Shown: positions 38,102-48,812 of the stretch, piece by piece
Layout: every line of letters starts with the position of its first letter
Position numbering within the stretch: the first letter of the stretch is position 1
Origin: Zhengitettix transpicula
Lineage: Eukaryota > Arthropoda > Insecta > Orthoptera > Tetrigidae
DNA: 64,000 bases
Assembly: GCA_037074705.1 (NCBI GenBank)
Contig: CM073591.1
Location: forward strand, 60,452,897-60,516,896
Reading direction: 5' to 3'
The notes under the pieces: generated by a model
The model's input: only the letters and a program-made list of their open reading frames with translations
What the model was told of the DNA's origin: nothing
The model's database searches: none
Translations under genes and position numbers: made by a program

Positions 38102-39174
38102 GCCCCACGTTGTGGAAGCCAAAATGAAATAATCAACAATTTTAGCCTTTTAATTAATTTTAATTTTAATTTAACTGATTTAATTAATTTGAATTTAGTT
38201 TGAATAATTTACGTCACGTGAAACGTCAAAATGTAATGCTTAACTGGAAGGCTTTTTATTAAATGAAAAGATCGAAATTAACAAACAAAATATTTATTTA
38301 TTTTGTGGCAATAACTCAAAAACAATTACAATTTAAAATATTAATTTCTCAGGGCCTTCACTGGGTTTGATAATGGACACAATTTGATTTAAAAATCTTA
38401 TTAACAAACAAATCACATTTACCTAAACAATAAGTCGATAGAAATAAATTTTTTTTAAAAAAAGAAATTAACTTGACAATTAAAATAGAACGAAATCTGA
38501 CTTTTATCTTTTAATTACGTTTACATAAATCATTATTTTGTAATTTGTTACTCACATCTGTCAAGCTGGTTCCAGCATCCCTTTTGTTTTAGGAAGTACA
38601 CTATTCCAAAATTTTGTTACACTGATTCTAGTATTGGCTCACAGATTTTACACGCTTTAAGTCAACCATGATAGGCTCCCAGGAACTCGGATGATCCTCC
38701 TGTTTGTCAGCTATCTGGTGACCGCTTGCCTCGTATGAATCCTGTGATTCATAGATTTGCTAGTCTTTTTACCGCTTGGGACTTAAAACTGGAACTTTAC
38801 TATTCCTGGCTGGCTATGGACGTAAACTGCTGACTTCCTTTCCAGGCTGACTACAAACGTAAAACTGCTTTTACTTAGCAAGTTTCGATGTAATGCTTCC
38901 GTGAATGTTTTTACTTTGTCTTCAACTCACAACTTTGTTTTATAATAATACTTTAAACCACGGCTAGTCTCTGCTCTAGTATTATTCGTTCCGTTCTCTG
39001 TAATGTCCCACCACTAACTGCCTATCGTAGTCCCAAGTATTCGCGCGCATACGCCATTTTTGACCTTCCTACAAAGTAACAAGCTCGCTCTATTGTCGCT
39101 TTGGAAGCTCCTGCCGCTACAGTTAAATTTTATTAAAACCAATTAATGGCCTAATTAATTGGCATTACAATACA
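38102..39174 (-). repeat. LTR-like repeat, copy 3, with primer-binding-site-like sequence
   Basis: It carries the family core TTTCTCAGGGCCTTCACTGG at 38345, ATCTGACTTTTATC at 38497, and the end GGCATTACAATAC. At the 38102-38121 boundary the minus strand reads TGGCTTCCACAACGTGGGGC, which resembles the tRNA-complementary TGGC...AACGTGGGG primer-binding site of Gypsy/BEL-type elements. That supports an LTR ending just before it. Confidence 0.5.
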
Positions 39175-39610
39175 TTGCCCGTAAATTTACTTGTATTTTT
39201 ATTGAAATATTATAAACGTCTAGCATTGCTTTTTAAACGTGAACACGAGTTACCTTGATTCACTCGACGATGGAAACGCTGTCAATTAATAAATATCCCG
39301 GTTGGAAACCGAGAATGTTTTATTCATAATTTACACCTGGAAAGTATATCATTTCAGTTGTCATCAGTGTTGCCAAGTGAGTTTTGTAATGAATGTCCAC
39401 CACAAGTAACCATTTTTACTAGGACATCTGTGTAAAATATTAATACTACAACAGCGATATTGTTACCAATATTCTGACCCGAACCGTAATGTGATACATT
39501 TCTAATTCCGTCTACAAAATTTAGAAATGGGACTAATTTTTAAAAGCGGAATAATTCAGTACCAAATTGACAAACATTTGTAACTCTAAAGTAATTTTCC
39601 TTCGTACATA

Positions 39611-41552
39611 TCTAATAAATAAAACAGTGTGTTTGTTTGTATGTATGTAGGCCTATGTATGTTCCGCATTCAAATCTACACCCGTGGAGCAAATTTCGTG
39701 CATGTGTTCTTTGCGACCAGGAAACAAACACTGTCAGGGTGAGACACGCCTACCACCTCCATGAGCGGGCGTGGACGGAGGTGGAAATATTCAAACATGC
39801 CGGTATTTAAGCCTTGATAAATATTTTTAGAAGTCAAAGAGATTGATAATGTTCTATCTGTTTAATTTCAACCCTTCAAGCCCTTACAGTATGGGAAAGG
39901 AGCCTCCTAATGATTGAGGGTGGTGGGCGTTACAAGAAAATAACACCAATACAACATAGAATTGAGTAAAATCCAGGGTTATGAATGTCGCTGAGTTTAT
40001 TTATGACAATCTGGGCAACGCACGGGGCTGGAAGGATCTGGACGGAGGTGGGTGGGGGTAGAAATTTTCTAACATATTAACCGGCCGATTTTTGCGTCGA
40101 ATATAATATTTCAGGATCAATGAGATTCATAAAATTTCTCTACATGTTCTGTGTATAATTTCAACCCGTATTGAGCTTGGGAGTGGAGCACCCTTAAGGG
40201 TGGGGGTGGAAATTTTCGAACATGCAAACACATCAGGTATTTGCAGTGAATAAATATTTTTCAGGGTTAATTATATTGATTGTATTTCTACTGATGTTGT
40301 TTGTGTATAATTTCAACCCCTTTCGGCATGCGAGGGGAGCACCCTTAGGTGTGGGGATGGCGGGGCGTTTCATATAATTAACGCCAAATCAACCGAGATT
40401 CAAGTCAAATCGGGGTTACGGATGTCGCTGAGACTATTTATAACAAACTAAGAAACGCACGGGGGGTGTGGGAATTGGCAGTAATGTGAGGGGGTGGGGG
40501 AGAGAAGAAATTTTCAAACATGCTAACCCGCCGATTTTTTCGTCCAATCAATATAATTCGGGATCAATAGCATTCATAAAATTTCACTACATGTTATCTG
40601 TGTATAATTTCTACTTCTTTTAGGAATGGAACTGGTCCAACCTTAAGGGTTGGGGGTGGAGTAGCAGTACATGAAATTACGCAAACACATTCGAATTTCG
40701 AGTCGAATCCGGAGTTATATTTGTCGCTGTGTTTAATTATGACATTCAACTAACCGTTTAACTCCCCCAAGGAAGTGTTGGCGGGGGTGTAAATTTTTTA
40801 AACATGTTAAACGGTCGATTTTTGTAGTGAATAAATATATTTCGCCATCAATAAGATTTATAACATTTATTTACATTTTATTCGTGTATAATTTCAGCTC
40901 CTTTCGGGCTTTGAAGGAGTGCACCCTCGAGGGTGGGCGTGAAGTGGCATTACATGAAAAGAAAGCAGAAACTATCGAGATTGTCACTGAGTTTAATTAC
41001 GACATTCAACTTGACCTTTTAAGTGGTCGGGGGTGGAAATTTTAAAACATGTTAAGCGGTCGATATTTGCGATAATTATGCCCTGGGGTTAATTACTTTG
41101 ATAGTATTTATACCGATATTGTTTGTGTATAATTTGAACCCCTGTGAGGGCAGCAAGCTTGGGGGGGGGGGTTACGTTAAATAAAAAAACGCAAAAACAA
41201 CCGAGGTTAGAATCAATTCAGAGACTATGAATGTCGCTGAGTCTAATTGTGACAACCCTGGGTAACGCGACGGGTGGTGGGTGGGGGTAGAAATTTTAAG
41301 ACAGTCTAATCGGCCGATTTTGGCGTGGAATAAATACTTTTTGATTATTGCACATTTGTGGGGGGTTGTCATCTTCTAACATGTAAAAACAACTGATATA
41401 TTTGGTCGATGACTTCAACCCCCTTCGGCATGGGAGGTGAGCACATGTAGGGATAGGGTTCGAGGAGCGTTACATAAAAATAGCGCAATAGCAATCGTAA
41501 TTGGAGTGTTATGGATAACTGGCATCTCGGGCAACGCCTGGCACCCAGCTAG
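39611..41552 (+). mobile_element. nonautonomous Helitron, apparently complete
   Basis: The 5' end is TCTAATAAATAAAACAG directly after an A at 39610. The 3' end is a short GC-rich stem-loop region (GCCTGGCACCCAGC) followed by CTAG at 41549-41552 and then T at 41553. This is the A|TC...CTRR|T layout of Helitrons. The interior has no ORF. It consists of about six diverged copies of a roughly 240-300 bp unit recognised by TGTATAATTTCAACCCCTTT, GAGGGTGGGGGTGGAAATTT, AAACATGC and GATGTCGCTGAG. The first 200 bp match the autonomous-type copy at 61738. Confidence 0.75.
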
Positions 41553-41840
41553 TCTAGCAAATAAAATAGACTGTACGTTTATGTGTATGTTCTGAATACA
41601 AATCTACACCCGCGGAGCAAATTTCACCAAATTTTATACACGTGTTCCTTTAGACCAGCAAACAAACACTGTGGGAGTAAGACACATCTACCATCCCCAT
41701 CGATGGGGGTGGAAATTTTCAAACATGCTAAAACGGCCGACATTTGGTTGGATAAATTTTTTGGCGTCAATGAGATTGTTAGTGTTTCTTCCGAAAGTGA
41801 AGAATATTCAGCGGTACTCCAAAAACATTGAGAATGGAAA
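41553..41840 (+). mobile_element. 5'-end fragment of a second Helitron, head-to-tail with the first
   Basis: It starts TCTAGCAAATAAAATAG immediately after the CTAG of the preceding Helitron. It continues with the family's ATCTACACCCGCGGAGC and GTGTTCCTTTAGACCAG phrases and GATGGGGGTGGAAATTTTC, and is recognisable to about 41810. After that the similarity to the other copies is lost, so the element is truncated. Confidence 0.7.
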
Positions 41841-42210
41841 TACTTAACACATTCTCTACATTTCGTTCCTTGCTTTCTGTAGCTCTTATTCCACCCCGTG
41901 TTCCTTTCATTTTCTATTCTAATAATTGTGAGCAGGTAAGCTGCTATGTTTAAGAAAACTCGTATTCCGGGTTGTTTTTTAATTATTTCGACACAAGACA
42001 GAAATGTACATCCTCCTCCATGCTTTTTCATATTGTCCAGGAAGAAACAGTTCGAATTTTTGGAGAAGCGAAAAAGGATTGTTCGACCGACAAGAAGTGC
42101 TGTACTATCTGCGGAAGAAGGATGCTTGCGTCTCCGAAAATTTGTAAATATGATATGGCAATACCGGCCATTAATTAATTGTCTCACTCTCCTGTCTATG
42201 TAAATTATTT
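41841..42210. other. unassigned stretch with long overlapping open frames
   Basis: Open on both strands for about 200-350 nt, including a plus-strand frame with KKCCTICGRRM. No splice sites or recognisable family. Part of the long minus-strand frame reads through the Helitron fragment, which argues for chance. Confidence 0.3.
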
Positions 42211-42544
42211 TTACAATGTCACATCTACCTTAGTTGTAATTATTACAGGAAAATGAGATAGAAACTGGGTGAGTTGTACTTGGTGTCGCTACGTTGGATA
42301 GCAAGGAGCTTGTCAAATATTTCTGCTAGTGTCGACCCGCCTGTTCTGGAATGAGGAACGGGGGATTAGACCTTTGAAAGTTTGACAAGCTCCTTACTAC
42401 CCAATCTGACGGACTCCATCCTACAATTTAATGTAAGTCAGCCGTTCTCTTTCCTGACCTGATGAGTTAATTAATTTGACAATATCATAGCATCCTTAGT
42501 TGCTCTTACACACACACACACACACACACAGATATATATGGTAA

Positions 42545-43553
42545 TGATTATAAAGCAAAGGATGGCTTTAATTAAAAAAATTAATTAATTAGTAAAACAA
42601 ATTTATTCTTTAAAGGTACACTTTATCAGCCTTACTTTAGCACGCCAAAGTGAATCAAATTTACAAACCAAATTTTATTTTACTATTTATTTATTTTTAT
42701 AATTTGTGGCATTCTAGGTAAATACTAACTTTCCTATTTTATAAACAATTACATCTAATTTACTCTTCTTCTCAGGGTCTTTACTGGGCTCGATAGTAAG
42801 AACAATCAAATTTATTAAACTAATCAACAAATCAAAAATGTAAATGAACGGAATATAAATTCTAAACACAGCAAAGAAAAACGAAATCTAAACACGATAA
42901 CGAAATCTGACTATACCTTTAATTATCGTTTACAGACTTTAAATAGTTGTGTTCGTACTCACGAATGTCTTTCTGGTACCAGACCTGATTCTTGGAGCTT
43001 GAGGGCACAACTCACTAAAAGGACCATGATTCACTGATTCTACACCTCATTATTAATACACACGGTAGTTGCTCTCGTTTTATTCCACCTGGAATTTGGG
43101 GTCAGCCGCTCCCTCGGTCATCCGTCGGACGTGTGTCTCCTCGATGCCTTTATGCGAAATGTTATTTCGGTCTGTGTGTTGCAAACCTTTTGCTTCGACT
43201 TTGCGATTTTTATAAAATTAGTTTCTCCGTCAAGAACTATTTACTCGTGTTTTATAGAATCTATAAGTCTAGCAGTTGAACTTCCTGGACCACGCAGTTT
43301 TTACTCTTAGATCAGCATCCTTATTCTCCCGTAATGTTCGTGATACCGCTCAAGTAGCCTCCTCTCCCTCCCCAAAATGTTCCCCAGACCTCCTCTCTCT
43401 CTCAAAACTTTCGCCAGACTGCTACCCGTATGAACGCGCGGTTTCCAACAAAGATTGCCGACAAAGCTTGCTGTGATTGTTGCTTGCAAGAAATTGTACC
43501 GCTAACTATCCAATTATTTTAAAACAATTAATGGCCTTCTTAATTAGTATTAC

Positions 43554-43556
<3 letters not shown>
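42545..43556 (-). repeat. LTR-like repeat, copy 4
   Basis: It has the family core CTTCTCAGGGTCTTTACTGG at 42769 and CGAAATCTGACTATACC at 42901. Its end, CTTAATTAGTATTACATA, runs straight into a (TA)n(TG)n tract. No PBS-like sequence is seen at its left edge. Confidence 0.4.

Positions 43557-43621
<65 letters not shown>
43552..43621. repeat. (TA)n(TG)n compound microsatellite
   Basis: It joins LTR-like copies 4 and 5. Confidence 0.9.
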
Positions 43622-43627
<6 letters not shown>

Positions 43628-43650
43628 CAATAGAGACTACAAACAAATAT

Positions 43651-44500
43651 TCCACCACGTTGTAGCCAAATTATTCAAAATTAATTAAATAAATAAGAGA
43701 AGCAACTCGAATTTAAGCCAAATATTGTTATAAAGATAGCAAAAAACAATTTATTTGACGAAATTTGATTTTAGTTGACTTTACAATTCAATATTTTAAG
43801 TTTTTATGAGAATCTTCATTTCAGGGCCGCTTTTTGAGCCTCTAATACAGACTGATTTCTTTTAATATTCACTAAATTGCAAAAGCTTAAAAATGAATTT
43901 AAATTTACAATAACAAAAACTATTAGAAATCTGAAAAGTCATATAAATCGGACAAAGTTATGGAAATCTGGCGGTAAACGATATTTACGTAAAGGTTTAC
44001 AGGTGAAAGTTTTTTGTTTTTACATACCACTTATTTAGAGCTGCTCTGGTTTGTGCATACGTGATTATTTAATTTTATACAACACTAATTACACTAACAG
44101 GCCATAGCACTGATTTCATTCTCTTCTCGCTTACCAACATTTTCGCGCCTTTCTGCTTCGCTGAATTCGGATTGTCACGCTCTATTTTTACTGTGGAGAA
44201 TCTTTAATAAAAAATGACTGATGTTTAACCAATACCTTTGACTGTTTCTCACAACACACGCTGCTTTCTGACTGTATTGTCTTTAGTCAACCATAGGTTT
44301 TCCCGGTGTAAATGTTGGATGAAATTCTCTCGGGATTGTACTTTGAGTAACTTCTGAGAGTCTTGTATGCCTTTTCGACAATGCTCTGTAGCAACCATAT
44401 AGTCTCGCCAAACTATAGTTCTTTACAATGCTCCGGCCTTAAAGTTACGCCGCCAATAATTAATGAAACAATTTATTAATATTTCATTACATATTTGTAA
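43651..44500 (-). repeat. LTR-like repeat, copy 5, with primer-binding-site-like sequence
   Basis: It is a diverged copy with core TTTCAGGGCCGCTTTTTGAG at 43820 and an AATTAATGAAACAA...ATTTCATTACATA end. At 43651-43669 the minus strand reads TGGCTACAACGTGGTGGA, resembling a retroviral-type PBS. It sits in tandem, same orientation, with copy 4 across a dinucleotide tract. Confidence 0.4.
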
Positions 44501-45104
44501 TTTCTACAATATATAATCATGAACTTTTCATTTATCGAATCTGTGATCGGAGAAAATATATTTGGTAATGTTCTGAATTCAGTAGTCCCTTCAGTGTTGG
44601 AAACACTTCCGTAGCACATATTTGCGAGCATTTTAGTTTCGTATATGTCGTGTTTCTTTAAACGTGGCGTATAATGAAGCTGAGTTAGGAGCCTGACGAA
44701 CTAAGGTAATGCTGCATTTGGGAAATAAAACCTGATATGATGCGAAAAATGCCAATGTAATTTTATGTTGGAGCTGTATGTCCGGTTGTTTCAGATCCTA
44801 TAGTTACTCCCCTATCGTTTGCAAGTTCTCGGATCATGATAAGATCTTAAGAATGATCTTCTTCAAAAGATTATCTTCGCCGTAACGTTAAGTGCCAACA
44901 GAAAATGTTAGACATTGCATGTAGTATTTTGCATACACAGAAATTTACTCGGTTCTTTCATGAACAGTAGGCATATTTATGAGTAAATTTGGTACAATAC
45001 ACTTCTATATCACTGCGAAAAGAGCAAATAAAGGTTCAATTTCGTACAATATTTAAATGTAGACGTACATGTATAGAATTTGATCTCTGACAAGTTTAAA
45101 GAGT

Positions 45105-45760
45105 GAAGGTTTTCCCGTTGTATTTGATGCATAAACTCTTCTCATGATTCCAATCACATTCAATGGCTGTCGACGACATCGTCTTCAGGTGAAGAGCCGA
45201 GACAGTATATGGTGGTCCCTTTAGCTATTTCGGGTGGAACCTCAGCTGGTTTTATCAAGTTGGTAAGTCTTGCATACAAATGAGGAAGTAGATTCCCGAG
45301 GAAGTTTGTGATAGTTGGAATCTTCCAGTAGTTTATTTATCTTCTGGTCATAGTAGGCCAAGAACATAATAATTTTGTCAATTCCTTTGACCGCCGGTTG
45401 AATTGCAACCTCTTCTAGATTTCGTAATCGGTGAGGGGCACGTCATGTCAGGATTAGGTGGCCCTGCTGGGTTCTCGCCTGGGACCCACATCGCCGGCCT
45501 GCGGCAGCTGGAAGGTTGAACGTCAGACCAGATTGTTTGCCAGGGAGAGGTGACGTCGGTAGACGAGCACTGCAGAGGTAGCAGATCTCCCACAACCGAT
45601 GGAAGTGACAACCAATCGCGGAAGAGTTTTCTAAGGGATCACCACATACAGTCTCGGCACTTCACCTGAAGACGATGGCTGTGACAGTCACTGAAACGTC
45701 CTGCGACTGCGACGAATTTACCTGGATGTAATCTCGTAAATAATTTATACATTGACAAAT
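45105..45760. repeat. family C inverted pair around a GC-rich insert
   Basis: GTCTTCAGGTGAAGAGCCGAGAC (45182-45203) and GTCTCGGCACTTCACCTGAAGAC (45651-45673) are inverted. Similarity extends about 50 bp per side. The GGTTTTCCCGTTGTATTTG end block is as at 59590 and 5245. The 400-bp interior is GC-rich, has no convincing gene, and its source is unknown. It lies just upstream of the first coding exon of the four-TM gene. Confidence 0.6.
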
Positions 45761-45834
45761 TTGATTGCAAGTTTTTTTAGCTACAATTACCTTATATAAT
45801 GATTATTCTAATAGATTACGTGCATTACAGGAAC

Positions 45835-46356
45835 ATGATTTTCATGGAAGAATGTTTTATGTGCTCTCTATCAGCAGGAGCACAAACTGCTGGAATTGTT
45901 TCGCTGGTAAGTATACAACAAGTCTTTCTCTGATTGCTCTTTTCTGGCCACATCTCTTAAATATTTGTTAACAATGTACACTTCTAATCTTTCAAACCAT
46001 AATTACAATAAATAGCACAAATGTGTTTTACTGAAGCTAAGATTTATGTTTTTTCACCTCCTATCTATTACTTAAATTTGTCTATTACACAGTATTACAT
46101 ATTACAGAATAAGTTAATAGCTTATCTTAAATTGCAAAGTGGTGCCACCATGTTGGACAGGAAACAGTTCTAAAATTTAACAAAGGGGTTACTCTCCTAC
46201 CTTAGATGATGGTTATGAATCCCATGCCAGTAGATGTACACTGACTCCTCCCAGATGTGTCTGACATGGCGACACTTGCTTTCAATTTCAGGTAAGCAAT
46301 TATCTTCCTGGCTCTCTTTCCTGTTCATGTAAATTATTTTCACACTGTCACAATAT

Positions 46357-46413
<57 letters not shown>

Positions 46414-46509
46414 TGACATGGCGACACTTGCTTTCAATTTCAGGTAAGCAATTATCTTCCTGGCTCTCTTTCCTGTTCATGTAAATTATTTTCACACTGT
46501 CACAATATC

Positions 46510-46561
<52 letters not shown>

Positions 46562-48764
46562 ATCCTGATATATATATATACATATATATACTACATTACG
46601 ATAGGAAAGAGAGACAGCGATGCCTACTTACCTGAAATCAGGCATAAGTGGAAGTTCAAATGAGCCCCCTTCATCAGGAAGGAAAAACTGAACTAAGAGC
46701 CGGCTGGCATATTAAGTTTATATCTTGGACTTGAATTTTACTTATATAATTTTCAATGTTGGAATGTAGACCCTATGTATCTTATAACCAATTATACTCT
46801 AATATCTATTCAAATTCAATGTTGACAATACAATGGCATTTAATTGCTGTTAACGTAAATGTAATAAAAGCTATTAGTATTTGAAAGTGCAACAGGAATC
46901 CCAAATTTTCCAGGTTGAAGCTGCTCTCTTTGTAGCTGCTGCCTTTCTCTTAGAAGATTGTCCAATGGGTGGCATTGATCAAGAGATGGGAGAAGCTAGA
47001 GCTCAAGGTGAATATTATTAAATTATTTTTGCATAGTAATTAAACTCAGGACAGCTGTTAACCAACAACATCATCATACTAACATGCCACATGTATTGTC
47101 ATATAACAAATTTACCAATAAGGATTTTTGAATGACATTTAAAAACAAAATTAATATAACTCTAAAAATTTAGACATAAAAATAAAACAACATATAAATG
47201 GAAACTTTAAGGGAAGAAAATATTGACATAATAACCAGCATGAAAGATTCTCAGAATAACCAACTTAAAAATTAAAATGAAAGTAATAGTTGCTGGTAGC
47301 ACACAAACAGTGAGGGCTCATTCAAAATTATTGCATTAGCATGACATATTTTGTGTGAAAGAACTGAGATAAATAGTAATTGAGTTAATCATAGACTAAA
47401 TTGGAGAATAATTACATCATCTGTGATTAAATAACAGTTGGTTTTCATGGCCAATGAATGCTTCATTATTGCTTTTGGGCAACACTTGTTTACAATGTGT
47501 TTGTCAATGTTTTGCTTGTGAGCTATGAGCATTATTGAGGCTCTAACCATCTGTGATTTATAGATTCTAAGAAGTTAAAAATGTATATAGGAAACAAATA
47601 CTATAAGCAAATATACCAAACATTATGTTCAAAATATTACTATTAGATAAATTGAATTAATTGTTTAACCTACAACAGGATCCTTAATTCCAGTGATCAA
47701 TAGAAAAATAAATCTCAGGTAAATCACATGTGGAAGAAATTTAATAATATTCTAATTGCCATTAGAAATGAAGATACAGGTATTTCAGCAGAAAGGGATA
47801 AAGCTATTGTAGCAAATAATGGAATATATTGCTGAAGGAATACAATTAGAGTTGCAGCAGTGAAGAATTGAAGACCAATGAATGAGCAAATTAGTAAAAT
47901 AAACACAGTCATTAGTGACTGAGAGGATAACCATTTATAAACTGTGAGTGACACTTCGACAATATCTGAAACAATAAGAATGGAAGTACAATATGGAGAA
48001 AACTGCTACACTGAATGAGTACAATTGCAAGATGTACGAAAGTTGCTTATGTTGATCATAAAAGCTACATGCAGTAACAAATAAATTAATGGTACATTTT
48101 CAAACTGTAGTTTTTCAGATAATATTTACAAATAAAGTATTTGTAGTTATTTTAAGCTTCTAATATATATAATTTTGTTGCAGTTATTTTCATCTTCCAA
48201 ATAGTGTCAATTGTAGTTGCAGCTTTGGCTCTGCTGTTCACATTATTATTATTTATAGGCATTGCCAAGGTAAGAAAATTCCATATTTATATAGTAATTG
48301 GTAGTCAAGAGTCAAAAACATAAAGCATATTATTTTTAAGTTCCAAAAAAATTTTCTTCAATTTATTGGACAGAATAAAATATACAACAAATTGAAACTT
48401 ATGGTTACTTAAAAGGATATACAAAGCTCATATGAGTATTTTCCACAAAATCTATCATAGGATACTCAACTGTTAAATAATACATATATATTTGGTACAA
48501 ATTCTCAAAATAAATAGCAGGCTTGAGAAAAAAAACACTTCAACAGTTAAGATTTCAAACCTGATTTGAATTTCCTTAATATAGTAAAAGTTTTTTCTGC
48601 ACATCCTGACTGTACCAATGGTTTATTTAAGATAAGTTGACTGTGCCATCTCTTTTTCCTATTTAAATATGTTATTTAAGTTACCACTGTGTCATTTTAT
48701 ACACCACACTTCACTTTCAGGTACGCCACAACCGATCTCTCTTCCCTTTCCATACCAATATTGC

Positions 48765-48812
<48 letters not shown>

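Noticed and set aside
41624..42187. 187-codon open frame on the minus strand, the longest in the window
   Set aside because: Half of it is antisense Helitron sequence, the rest has no domain or splice context, and an equally open frame runs on the other strand.
46259..46568. CRISPR-like direct repeats
   Set aside because: Two units with (TA)n between them in a eukaryotic intron. There are no short uniform repeats with unique spacers.
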